Made by a program: the position numbers and the translations under genes. This document shows, in pieces, positions 22,506-33,305 of a DNA stretch of 64,000 bases; position 1 is the first letter of the stretch; each line of letters opens with the position of its first letter. This stretch comes from Chamaecyparis obtusa (lineage: Eukaryota > Streptophyta > Pinopsida > Cupressales > Cupressaceae): NCBI GenBank assembly GCA_027943335.1, contig BSBK01007026.1, positions 426,501 to 490,500 on the forward strand. Reading direction: 5' to 3'. The notes below the pieces were generated by a model. It saw only the letters and a program-made list of their open reading frames with translations. It was not told the origin of the DNA and did no database searches.

Positions 22506-23448
22506 ATTCTCCACCTTTGTCAGATCGTAAGCACTTTAACTTTAGATTAGTTTCTCTTTCAACCATTTTTCTGAATATTTTGAAGCGTGAAAAAGCTTCA
22601 GATTTGTGTTTCAAGAAGGTTACCCAAACCATCCTTGAATAATCATCTACAAATAACATGAAATATCTTTCACCATTTAGAGATGGAGTTTTAGTAGGAC
22701 CGCATAGATCAGTATGAACAATTTCTAGAGGCCTATTAGACAAGTACTCCTTAGTTTTGAAAGACATTCTGGTTTGTTTACCTTTAACACATTCTTCACA
22801 AATTTTATTAGGTTTGCTAATTAGAGGTAAACCTCTAACCTTTTTATTTTTGCTGATTCTAGCAAGATTATCAAAATTTAGGTGACCCAGTCGCTTATGC
22901 CATAACCAATTGTCTTCTACTTGACTTACAAGACAAATATTAATCAGTGAAGACTCCTTTATAGTAAAAGTAGTTAGGTTATACAAATTTCCTCCTATTT
23001 TTAGGCCATGAGCAACAACTTTGTTCTTACTTTTGATAGAACAACCTTTAGCATTAAAGGAAATTGAATAGCCACTATCACAAATTTGACTAACACTCAG
23101 AAGATTATGTTTTAGTCCTTCTACATAATAAACATCATGAATAGGTGTATCTGTATTAAGAACTATTGAACCACAACTAATGATATAAGCACCTGAGTTA
23201 TCTCCAAATCGAACAAATCCACCATCAAAATCTTCTAGAACCTTAAACTTGCTTTTACAGCCTGTCATATGATTAGAACAGCCGCTGTCCAAAACCCAAG
23301 TAGCCGGTTTATGGGCAAACAGAGTTGTTTCAATAATCAAAGACTTTTCAATGGGTTTCCATACTTGTTTAGATTTTAAATGAAGCTTACACTGATTAGC
23401 AAAGTGTCCATAATGAAAATATTTAAAACACCTGATTATTGAAACCAT
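22486..23448 (-). pseudogene. Element Y protease and integrase N-terminal half
   Basis: Frame with a decayed zinc knuckle CFKYFHYGHFANQC (second Cys is Tyr), then the aspartic protease WVLDSGCSNHMTG, with D-S-G intact. GAG-pre-integrase follows (YYVEGLKHNLLSVSQI), then the integrase HHCC zinc domain (WHKRLGHLNFDNL, CEECVKGKQ) and the first two catalytic Asp residues (HTDLCGP and FVDDYSR). The frame is lost just after CLRSDKGGE, where the sequence matches the next frame with one base missing. It overlaps the preceding gag frame at 23423-23448, where another indel lies. Confidence 0.94.
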
Positions 23449-23929
23449 ACTTTTGTTTGTTCATCTTACAGTTGAATGCTTTATGACCAAAAAGATTGCA
23501 GTTAAAACAATAACCTTTGAAATAACTCAAACTTTGATTTGAAGTTTTTCTTTTGTCATTCAATCCAGCTTGTTCAATTTGATTTTGTAACAGAACAAGA
23601 TTCTTGTCTTTTTCAACAAGAGATTGTTTTTTACTTTCAATAAGCTGATTTGTTGTTTCTAAATCAGTTTTCAGTATGTTATTCTCTTTTTCAAAATATG
23701 ATATCAATTTCTTTTGCTTCTTAAGTTCTTGTAAAGAACAGAGAAGTTCTTTTTCAAGATCAATATCTTCATCTGAATCAGATGAAGATTCTAATTTTCT
23801 AGTTTCAAAAATAGGAACATTAATAATTTCAGCCATGAATGATACTTCACCTTCTTCTTCAGAATTACTTGATTCTTCACTAGAGTCCTCTTTTGACAAC
23901 AAACTTTTCTTTTTAAAGTTCTTGAACCT
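23423..23929 (-). pseudogene. Element Y gag C-terminal part, acidic/coiled-coil with second knuckle
   Basis: Same frame as the upstream gag, after two TAG codons (23936-23938 and 23930-23932). It is rich in Ser/Glu (EDSSEESSNSEEEGE) and then strongly heptad-like and Lys/Glu/Leu-rich, a likely coiled coil. It then carries a second CCHC knuckle, CFNCNLFGHKAFNC, and ends at 23423. A third, damaged knuckle follows in the next frame. The two TAGs are six bases apart in an AATTAG-AATTAG repeat, which suggests a short slippage duplication. Confidence 0.8.
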
Positions 23930-23935
23930 CTAATT

Positions 23936-24784
23936 CTAATTCCAAGGTTTCCTTCTAGAAAAAATTTCAGTTTTCTCATTATTGTCATCTTGATCAACAT
24001 AAGGACATTTTGCAGCAAAATGTCCTAGTTGACCACAACTAAAACACTTAGGTTTTCCTTGATATTTCTTCCTCATTTTCCTGACTAATAATGCTTCTAG
24101 GGCACTAGTTAAATCAGGATCACTTTCATCTATTTTCTCAGCCTTAAAGGTTGTTTCTTTTGATGTAGAAGCAGCTTGATTGTTGATTCTCATTTCATAC
24201 GCAGTCAAAGTTCCTTGCAACTGATGTAAGGTCATTTTAGAAAAAAAATTATTTTCTTCTAAGGTAGATATTTTAGTTTCAAATTTAGGTAGAACTATTC
24301 TAACTACCTTTGAAATGATATCATGTTCTTCAATAGTCTCTCCTAAGCCTTTTCTTGCATTTACTACTTCATCAACACGTAAAAAATAAGCAGCTATACT
24401 TTCATCTTCATTCATTTTCAAATTATCAAACTGAGTCTTTAACGTTATCAATTTTGATTCTTTTACTTTATCATCTCCTTGATAAATAGTTTCTAACTTA
24501 TCCCAAATATCATTTGCAAATTTACAATACATAACTTTAACAAACACATCTTTAGTAAGACCACAAATAATAGCAAATTTTGCTCTCCTGTCAAGTTCAT
24601 ATTTGGTTTTCTCATTAGGCTCTGTAGGAACAGCATTAGGAACAGTATACTTTTTCTCAACTACTTCCCACATACTAATGTCTAAAGAATTAATAAAGGC
24701 TTCCATTCTTACTCTCCAGAAAACATAATCACTGCCATCAAACAGTGGAGCTCTACTCAGAGAAGCACCCTCTGCTTGAGCCAT
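23936..24784 (-). pseudogene. Element Y gag (capsid, UBN2 type, first knuckle)
   Basis: 282 codons from an ATG at 24784, about 70 bases after the primer site. The capsid region reads PLFDGSDYVFWRVRMEAFI, ELDRRAKFAIICGL, ANDIWDKLETIYQGDDKVKE, LKTQFDNLKMNEDESI and LPKFETKISTLEE, the plant Copia gag/UBN2 pattern. The first CCHC knuckle is CFSCGQLGHFAAKC with all ligands present. Gag forms the particle and binds element RNA. The frame is open up to paired stops at 23930-23938, so this part is the best preserved coding of the window's transposons. Confidence 0.92.
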
Positions 24785-24842
24785 TTTACTTCCAAAGAAT
24801 CCCTAGATAATCCCTTATAGACAAAACTAGAGAGGGATCCTA

Positions 24843-24854
24843 GCTCTAATACCA
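24843..24854 (-). promoter_or_regulatory. Primer-binding site of element Y
   Basis: Minus strand TGGTATTAGAGC, two bases from the LTR; one mismatch to the initiator-Met tRNA complement. Confidence 0.85.
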
Positions 24855-24856
24855 CT

Positions 24857-26528
24857 TGTTGGAAGTGGTGACTGTTCTGAGAGGGGGGATGAATCAGGAC
24901 AGTATAAAATTTAACAAGATAATCATAGAAGCTAACTACAAACTTCTGATAAAAAATAGATTTATATACTATGAAAATAAATCAGCACGGAAAGTAACAC
25001 CTCACAAAACAAGACAAGAATTTTGTCGAGTGGGAAACCCTCAAAACTTTATGGTTTTGTCACAGGGATAAAAACCACTCTTATCTAACCTGTAATTTTA
25101 TTGAGTAATAACCCTCTTCATACAATACCAGCTACAACTGCCTTCCTGGGCTACAACCCTTTCTCTTCTTTTTCAAAGTCTATTTCAGACCATACAATTT
25201 ATACATATAACTGTATGTTTTGTACAAGCATACATCTTATATATATATAAATTTTAAGATAGTTCTTTCAATGTTTTAAATCAAGATCAATCACTTTCTT
25301 TTTTCACATCTTTACATTCATCTCTACCTCTTAAATAGGAAGAATATCTTTTCAAAGAAATTTCAGAATTGGTTACAATAGATGTTGCAACTAATAGTCG
25401 TATCAGTTCAACATTAACTTCTAAAAAACTGAATGAGTAAACTGCATATCGAAGATTCTTGGTGAGAATAGAAAATTATTTCTCAAGAACTGAACTAAAC
25501 TGATTTGAAACATAACTTATTTGTTACACAAAAATAACCGTATAACTTCCAACTGATTGCTGCTTATTCTCCATAAAATGCTGCAAAGAATACCAAGTTA
25601 CAGACAGAAAGATGCCCAAACACAATGTCGTCAAGACTGCCCAGGTGACAAAAAGACACAAATCTCCTTCTTTTAAACAATATTCAAAAAACCATACTGA
25701 AAGAAATGCTGGAGAACAAAGTTTCAATCCTTTTTTCGTGATTCATCTTAAGTCAACATATTGTGCAATAGAAAAAAACAAATCTTCAAGAATATGCATA
25801 GGAAACTGATATAACATCAACTCTTGACTGTTCTTTTCTAAGAAAAGAAAAGCAACTGACTGAAATGCATACCTCTGAATAGTGACCAAATGACAAAGAA
25901 CTATCCAAAAATAACTGCCAGTATGGTATCCAGCGAAACCAAAATGCTCAGAGTGTTTCACAGTAAACAAAGTATGTATTAGTCATTTTATCAAAAGAGA
26001 ATCTCAGATCCATAATACAAAACAAAAGAACAAGATCATCCTTTGGAAACCAGACAACAAATACCTGTAAAAAGATGCAAAGATACCATAAAAATGGTAT
26101 TAACATGTTCCTTTCAAGAAGATGAATAACATAGTAAAAACTCACAACCATGAAGTCAACACAAAATCACCAAACCTTCACTGTAATAATCATGGCGGCA
26201 CCCTCAATTAGGGCAAGAAGAAATGATACGCATGAAGAAAATCTCTTGATAATAATAATAATAAGACCAAAAATGAATCCTTAATGAAAGCTCAAATGTA
26301 TTTCACATCCACCACGCATAAAACCACGTGGAACAATAATAACCAAATGTTGACAATTGAGACTCAACAAGAAACCATCATACTGCTCAAGTAACTCAAG
26401 TTTAACCTCACGGTATAGTACAACCACATCACAGCATGCCAGAAAAATATGACACATTACAAGCACTTCACATCATGCCAGCTGGATGCCCAAACATGAC
26501 AGTGCATCAAGGACAAATAAATACAACA
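24857..26528 (-). repeat. 5' LTR of element Y (1672 bp)
   Basis: Full-length partner of 18005-19674 with the same TGTTG...CAACA ends. Confidence 0.95.
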
Positions 26529-26533
26529 AAAAC
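26529..26533. repeat. Target-site duplication of element Y, right
   Basis: AAAAC, identical to 18000-18004; the X LTR sequence resumes immediately after (CTCATGTAGTAGATG, as at 12380). Confidence 0.9.
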
Positions 26534-27402
26534 CTCATGTAGTAGATGTTGTACTTCGCTACAATGTTGGATTGAAGAAGAGAGAGAAGAAGAAGAAGAA
26601 GAAGAAGACTTGATGGATGAATTTGGATCTCCCTCCTTGATTGCAAACTCCTTTGCTTGGTCTCTAATGAGGAAAGAAGCTAGATCTATGGAAGGAAATG
26701 TCTTGCATGCATGAGGGAAATGAAGACTTGAAATGCTTGAATGGTTCTTGAATGCTTGATAATGGATGTCTTCACTAATAGATGCTTGCTTTCACTTTGA
26801 TCTCTTGAATTCACAATGAATGTATGATAGCTCGCATGTATGTGTATATAGATTGTGGATGTGAAAATGAGAGAAAGAGGTCTCTTTTTATACACATTTT
26901 GGGGCTCGGAGTTCATCCAGGATGACAATGATTTCAAACCCTAGAAGAGAATCCCGCCATTGAGCTCCAAGCCAATTTTGAGCACAAAACACTAGCACAA
27001 GGTCGACTTGGCCAACCTAGTCCTTGACAAGGTCGACCGAGGCAACCTAGTCTAGGTAAAATTGCCTCAAAATCTCTCGAGACATCGGGGAGTGTACCAA
27101 GAAGTGGTGGTTAAAGTCACAACATGTTAGGAGATCAGGGCCAATCTTGAAATCCGAAAATGAATGCATAGGTCATAGGGGAAAAGTGAATTATGTGGTT
27201 GGCTGGAAAAATGAGAAATCATGCATGAAAGTTAGAGCCAACCTCGAGTTTAAACACGATTGAGGGAAAAGGAGGACCTATATCTGAATTAAATATTCAT
27301 TTAAGTAAAATATAAGGTCCTAGCATAAGAAACACGCTAAAGTAGGATCAAAATAGTCCCAAAATGAGCACAAATTAAGTGCTTACTTTTTAGGATGGTA
27401 CA
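26534..27402 (-). repeat. 5' LTR of element X, outer fragment
   Basis: Matches about 12380-13204. A GAA trinucleotide run (26580-26612) has expanded relative to the partner LTR. Confidence 0.88.
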
Positions 27403-28993
27403 CCAGCAACACATGAACACCAAGATTTTATACATGGGAAACCCAAACTGGGAAAAAACACAACGAGCGCGTGTCCACAAAGACAATTAACTAATATATA
27501 TAGCTTGATTACAAAGATTATAGGAGCTCACTGCTCTGGACTTGCAACCAGAGGCTCGCTGCTATTACAATAGTGAACACATATAGGAGTCCAATACAAA
27601 TTTTTAAATAGAGGCTCACTGCAAAAGTAGCAAGATACTGCAAAGAACTTGTGCACCCAAGACGCATTGTCCTAGGGACAAGGTACATACAACTAATCAC
27701 AATAGATAAAAGGGAAATTCTCCTAGTAATGCAACGGATTTGCACAACACTATCAATCTCAGCAACACATTGTTACTTTATTTTCTTTTTTGCCACTATC
27801 ACAAAATAGCAACCTCATAAACTAAACTCTACTCTTCCATAAACAGATCTTCACTTGTTCTCCCACAACACACACACTCTTACCTTTTTCCAAAGCACAA
27901 GTTGTACTTACATACAAGATAGATCATTGGAGATTACAACAAGGTCGTCCATGCCAAAAGCATATTACAATTAAGTTACAAGTCAGCCATAGAAACAACA
28001 AATTATAATAAGGTCCCATGCTAAAGCATCTGAACCAAAACATAGAATGGATCCATGAACCGGATAAGAGTTAAACATTAAATACATAGGTCACACACAG
28101 TACGAACCCATCTAGATAATAGACATTAAATGCAATAATCGGACTAAAATCATGAAGCATAATCCATTCCAGGAGAGAGAGGGACCATGAACATGCTACA
28201 CATAGCCCAATGTCAGATCCGCAATTACTGGAACAACTTTCATAGCCATCTCAAATGTGTAGAAACACACTAACCAAATAACCACCTAACTAGCCAAATG
28301 TACCCAGACCTCCACATGCCACGTCAAGAACAACATCACTTGCTAACAGTCCACGTCAAAAGCCATCACAACACATTTTTGGACCAGACCATAAACTAAA
28401 CATAATTGCATCACTAGATACCATTGTTTCCAAAACACCAAGAACAATTTTTGGAGCACCAAAAAACACAACCAAGACCAAAACCTAAATACAATACAAA
28501 ACACATCTGCATATCTTCAACCTTGAATTTTAAAGCAAAAACCTTTCGGAAAACACAACTGAATAATTTGTCATCCTCAACTACATAACTATGCTACTAA
28601 ACCGCTAACATCTGGACAAAACCATAGACTCCTGAACCTAAGAAAATAACTTTGAAGCACTTCCAATCATCATTCACACAATCTTCATAATGCATAGTCT
28701 TCCATTGTTCTAAATACATACGTGTCTTCAATTGCATTGTAGCACTGAATACATACTTGTCTTCCACTGCTCTATAACACTGAATACATACATGTCTTCC
28801 ACTATTCTATAGGTTTGGAAGCACTAACATGTTCAGCATGCAACCTTACTTCTTTCTGGACCAACAGATATACCTAAACATGTCATCGACAAATACTTCC
28901 AAACACAAGTTAAGAGAAAACACTTCCAACACATTCGAACCATATAGTGTTTGACATCAATGACAACAGACAACCAAACATATATTTCCAACA
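27403..28993 (-). repeat. 5' LTR of element W, main fragment
   Basis: Matches 8526-about 9990 in the other W LTR and extends to a CCAACA terminus. It begins with the diverged X duplication CCAGC (27403-27407). Confidence 0.85.
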
Positions 28994-28998
28994 CTAAG
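28994..28998. repeat. Target-site duplication of element W, right
   Basis: CTAAG, identical to 8402-8406. Confidence 0.85.
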
Positions 28999-29788
28999 GA
29001 ATCATTTAATCACAAATAAGTCTTTTGATATATTCTTATTGTTCTCGTTATTTATTTAAATGTCTCTGATGTATATGTATTTTTGATGCTCCTCTTCTAC
29101 TATTCATTCCAATGCAATAGCCTGTTGAATGTATTCAAGTGCTTAAATTTGTAATGATTATCAAATTTTATATTTTTCTTATGTTTTCTCCTTTATGTTT
29201 TAATGGTGAAAGGGTCACCAAATTTCATGAGAATTGAGTCACCACTTTTCATTGTTGCCTTTTATTCCCCTAAATTGATCTACCTTCTATGTCCTCCTCA
29301 AATGGAACCTTCTCTCTTTTATATCTTCCAATGAGGGGGAGAGTCACACCACTTCATCATGTTTTCCCTTTGCAATGGTCACAACCTTTCACAATTACCA
29401 CCCATCAAAAGAGTCACAACCCTTCATAAACACAATGCTTTATGTTGTCCTTTGAGAGAGTCATAAACCCTCATAAACACAACCCTTTAAAAGAGTTACA
29501 ACCCTTCATCGTTGCTGCCCTTTGAAAGAGTCCCTTATTTTCTTCCATTCCTTTCTTCTTATATTAATCCTTCTTTAGTTCATATGCTCTCCTCTTTCTT
29601 CCTTCCTCTGCATCCCTTTTCAAATGAACTCTCCTCCCTTTTATATCTTATGTTGAGAGAGTCACAACTCTTCATTACATCTTTCTCAACCTCTCATTAA
29701 ACTTAATTTACTTGTAATTATATTTTTTTATTTATTTTTTATTGTTGTCATTTATTATTAAATCGTATTTCATAAAGGGGACATTACA
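28999..29788. repeat. LTR-like dispersed repeat, right end defined
   Basis: Contains several degenerate copies of GAGAGTCACAACCCTTCA (29340-29690) and ends in GGGGACATTACA (29777-29788), the form of an LTR end whose inverted partner would be TGTAATGTCCCC. The same GGAGTCACACCCCTTCA block occurs at 61015-61035 in the segment 60245-61350. No coding. The left boundary is not resolved. Confidence 0.4.
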
Positions 29789-32700
29789 AATTACCTTTAT
29801 CTTGCTTGTAGCTAGAAAAACATGGTTTTCACTTCATTTCCCATGCAATTGGATATTTAGGGCTCGCATCACTTCATGATTTAGGATGCAATTTCAATGC
29901 GAATGACAAATTTTCCTTATTATTTTTTTTATATTCACCGTGTTTGCATATTTGTTGGTGTAATGCACAAAAAATTTCATCTTTTTATTAATTCAGAGGA
30001 TTCCAACTTAGTTAAGGTGATACAATTTGCTAGATTCCCATGGGATTGTCTTTTAGATTTGAGGCAAAGCTAATACACGTAAGCTTTGTGTAATGGCCAA
30101 TTTCAATTGGCAAGGAGCTCATAAAGAAGTTATGCCCTACTCATAAAAGTTGAAGATTTGTAAGCTTACCACAAAAGGAAGACATTGCTCCAAAGAGAGT
30201 GTCAACGTATAAATGAAGCTCAACTAGATTTAACAACTCCCCAGCCTCTAGATTTGGATATGATTTTAAAACATTTTTATATTTTTTTTAAAAAAAGCAT
30301 CAAACCCCTAATTTTGCCCTTAATTATCACCCCTCGATCCCACCCTACATCGCAATAGGGAATGCATCCAAGGCATTGTCCCTAAACCTCATGATGGATG
30401 CTTCCCCTCAATCCCATTGAGGTCGTTGATCCTAAACCGCCATGAGGGGTGTTTCTCTCAACTCCAATATGGTCTCCACTCCCAAATCCGCATTACTTAT
30501 TTGGATCTCTTGTCACAAAAAACTTGATTACAATGAAGGGGTGACAAGGAATTGGAATATAACTCTCAAGTGTGCTGACTAGGACATTATTATCACGCAA
30601 CTTGCGAAAAATCTCTTTGGATGAGACAACTCTTACATATGACATGACTAGTGGAAGAGGCATTCTAACTCATTCTGAGGTCGAACACAATTTTTGGTCT
30701 ATGATGTATTAAACTCTAACTTTAATTTATATATGATAAAATTAGTAATTTGTTCTCCATATTTTGTAAGAAGTGTGTTTTTGTAGAATATTTTTAAAAT
30801 TTTATTTATTTTAAAATTGTTAAGTTTTTGCCTAGTTTTTCCCTAGTTTTTGACAAGTCCCAAATTTTTAAAAAGTTTGGGCCTACTAAGAAATTGCCAA
30901 CTCCAAGATTTACAATTATGTTCTAAACACAAGGGAGAAAACCACCATTACAAAACATAAAAAGAAAGTTGATGTTTTATGTAATTTGTTGAGCATTACT
31001 ACTTAATCGAATGAGTGTATAATTAAATAAAATTGTCAAGAAGCATATTCATTAATCAAATATCTATAATCATGATTTGCAATGCTCCACTGGGACGTGT
31101 CTCCAGCTTTTAGTACCCCTCTCCCCATCCCCAAAATGCTTCAAGGACTTGAGAATGCAAAGACTTGGGTCCCATCATCTGAGATAACCCCTTTGCTAGC
31201 AGTGACTCAAACCCAAGCTCCAATTTTGATATAGACCTCTAGTTGCATCTACTCATTAGGGACACATATATTTCTATGTTTTTGTCAATTTTTAGTTGAA
31301 ACTTGGAGCCTTTGAGCATTTTATTATAGTTCTTGTATAATATGCATGCACATTGACAATAAAAACATTTGAATTTTGTTCATTTGTTTGTCAATTCTCA
31401 TGTAAAATCTCAATTCAAATCTAATGTTATGTATTAAGCTTCTACAATGCATGTGATGGATGCTTTATCAACGTTATGATATGAATTTCTCTATATTTTA
31501 AAAAAAAGGCCCTGATTTTTAATAGCCATCCCCTTAAAAACGGCCCAAAAGTACCCACGTACTAGAAACACGTCCTGTCATCCCCTACCATCACTGTCCC
31601 CGAAACTTGGAGGAACATAGGTGATTTGTTATTCAAGAGGGGTTTTTACACACAAATTTGAAATTATACTATCATAAACAATCCCTCTTGAAAATTTGTC
31701 CCAAAATGATTTACAATTTTCACCGTGAGTTCCAAATATAGAAAATCCATATTTTAAGGCAATGGCTAGAGGAATTTTTATTGAGTATTGGTTGCGTATA
31801 TTTTCCCTCTTCAACTAGATTGTCCAAATTTCAGTCTACTCCCAAATTATCAAAAGCTTTCGCAGAAACCTGTGATTTTCATCAGTGTTAAACAGATTTG
31901 TACTCAATGTCTGTTTAGTCATTTTCAGCACGAAATATATATAGAAAATTCAATTGCCCCCTAGTTTGGCTCAACTTTTGTCAAAACTGGAATGCTTTCT
32001 AATGTGAATTGTGATGCAAATCAACTACTTTGTTAGCATCATTCTGCAGTAAATGTCCACAGATGTAGAAAGATGCTTTTCTTATGTCACAAGATTAAAA
32101 AATGGTGAATGCAACTTTTATCAAGACCTTGACATATTACAAAATGATTCTACCCATGTCATGAGTAGCAAACTTTAACCACTTCTGAGATAACAAAATT
32201 ACAAGCATTGGGCAACTCATACATGTCAGTTTTCCACATTACTGATCAAAAATAAAGACTAAACTGGGTGTACTATAAAGCCCTGGTCCTCTGGAACTGT
32301 AAGGTGAAAGGAAGAAAACGTTTATGAAATCCATCAATAGAGAAATCCTAAGTTATGATGAAGATTGGAATGACACTGCTGTCAATGCCACTGAACATTA
32401 ATGTCAATTGTAGCTTTGAATTGTGCAGTAAGCAGGGCAACTTTCTTCTTTCTCCAATCCCCACAGTATTGGACCTCTGCTTAAAGCGAATGCTGAAACG
32501 ACCACCAGAATTGTACAATAATCACATAGTCCATTAGATTAGCCAAGAGTAATAGAAACTGTTACAAAATCAAAGGAATTTGATGAAGTCGCCTTCTCAA
32601 AATTCTCCTCTACAGTGCTATGTTTTTTCCCCGATTAATGTTCTCAAACAAAGCACTAGAAGCATGATGATAACACCAAAAATACTTGTCCGAAAGGATT

Positions 32701-32789
32701 TGGATTGACTTGTCTTGGGCATGGAATGGAATTGGATAAAAATAGCATGAAACATTACTGAATTTGATAAGATATGATTCTTCCAATGG
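29789..32789. other. Noncoding 3' flank of UROD
   Basis: AT-rich, no coding, no clear element ends. Two C-rich blocks (about 31100-31140 and 31555-31615), both with ACGTGTC/ACGTCCT and TCCCC followed by AAAATGCTTC/GAAACTTGG, look like diverged relatives of each other. The UROD 3' untranslated region should lie immediately left of 32790, but no confident polyadenylation signal was picked. Confidence 0.45.
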
Positions 32790-33305
32790 CTAATATGTAA
32801 TTCCTTTTGCTACTTCAAAAAAATGTGCAACATTCTCCTCTGGCGTGCCAACTAACACACCATGCCCTAGATTAAGGATATGTTTGTTTCTACCAGCTTT
32901 CGCCACTGTATCATAAATTCGTTTTCTGATAAAATCTTTTGATCCAAAAAGTGCACCAGGATCCACATTTCCCTGAACTGCAACATTTTCTCCCAATCTT
33001 TTCCTAGCTTCAGCCATATCAACCTTCCAATCTAGACTAATAACATCAACACCGGATAAGTAAAGCCTTTCCAGTAATCCTCCAGATCCACTGGCATACA
33101 GAATTAAAGGTAAGCTTGGGTGGGTTCTTTTCACAGAATCCACAATGTGTTTCAAGTAAGGAAGACTGAATTCTTCAAAATCCACCGGACTAAGCTCTGT
33201 CGCCCAGGAATCAAAAATCTGAACTACTTGAGCTCCACTGTCAGCTTGATATTGAATATATTTTACCATAGATTCTGCAAATATTTTCAGCAATGCATGG
33301 AGAAC
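32790..33305 (-). CDS. UROD: UROD last exon
   Basis: 171 codons plus TAG. Starts after an AG acceptor (complement of 33306-33307) with [12 protein letters not shown] and ends AKGITY. It carries the substrate-binding Ser and His regions ([18 protein letters not shown]), the [13 protein letters not shown] loop and [19 protein letters not shown]. It contains more than half of the visible protein and is fully open. Confidence 0.96.
   Translation of the reverse strand, partial: VLHALLKIFAESMVKYIQYQADSGAQVVQIFDSWATELSPVDFEEFSLPYLKHIVDSVKRTHPSLPLILYASGSGGLLERLYLSGVDVISLDWKVDMAEARKRLGENVAVQGNVDPGALFGSKDFIRKRIYDTVAKAGRNKHILNLGHGVLVGTPEENVAHFFEVAKGITY

Larger units (their letters stand above)
18005..26528 (-). 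mobile_element. Copia element Y, near-complete, innermost layer
   Basis: 8524-bp Ty1/copia element on the minus strand. It has a 5' LTR 24857-26528, primer site, gag, protease, integrase, RT, RNase H, polypurine tract and 3' LTR 18005-19674. Exact 5-bp duplications AAAAC flank it. The domain order PR-IN-RT-RH is diagnostic for Copia. It is the youngest of the three nested elements: its LTRs differ by a few percent (about 6-7% in the first 235 bases compared by eye). Coding is broken by paired stops after the first gag knuckle, frameshifts near 23440 and 22505, and stops at 21896, 21239 and 20810. Confidence 0.96.
11618..27402 (-). mobile_element. Non-autonomous Gypsy-like element X (LARD-type), middle layer
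   Basis: LTRs at 11618-13204 and 17232-18004 plus 26534-27402 (the second split by element Y). Ends are TGTA...TACA. The polypurine complement lies beside the left LTR and a TGG-type primer site beside the right LTR, so the element is on the minus strand. The 4.0-kb interior (13205-17231) has no protease, integrase or RT, only a gag-like relic (16130-16690), degenerate repeats of about 180 bp and simple repeats. Without the inner insertion it is about 7.25 kb. Large LTRs with an essentially noncoding interior fit the LARD class; Gypsy affinity rests on the gag zinc motif. It sits inside a W LTR, so it is younger than W. Confidence 0.82.
8407..28993 (-). mobile_element. Copia element W, outer layer of a three-level nest
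   Basis: Minus-strand Ty1/copia element. Its left (3') LTR is 8407-about 10041. The right (5') LTR is split into 11493-11617 and 27403-28993 by insertion of element X. Identical 5-bp duplications CTAAG flank it. The interior (about 10042-11492, 1.45 kb) keeps a decayed gag, the zinc knuckle, the protease active-site region and the start of the GAG-pre-integrase region, then jumps to the polypurine tract: integrase, RT and RNase H are missing. The two LTRs differ at very roughly one site in six over a 150-base stretch compared by eye, the largest divergence of the three nested elements. Confidence 0.88.

Noticed and set aside
8402..28998. Region considered as a novel gene cluster or system
   Set aside because: Every coding fragment inside is a retrotransposon gag or pol relic; nested LTR structure accounts for it.
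31080..31620. Two C-rich blocks considered as ends of a MITE
   Set aside because: Similarity is in direct, not inverted, orientation and weak; no duplication found.
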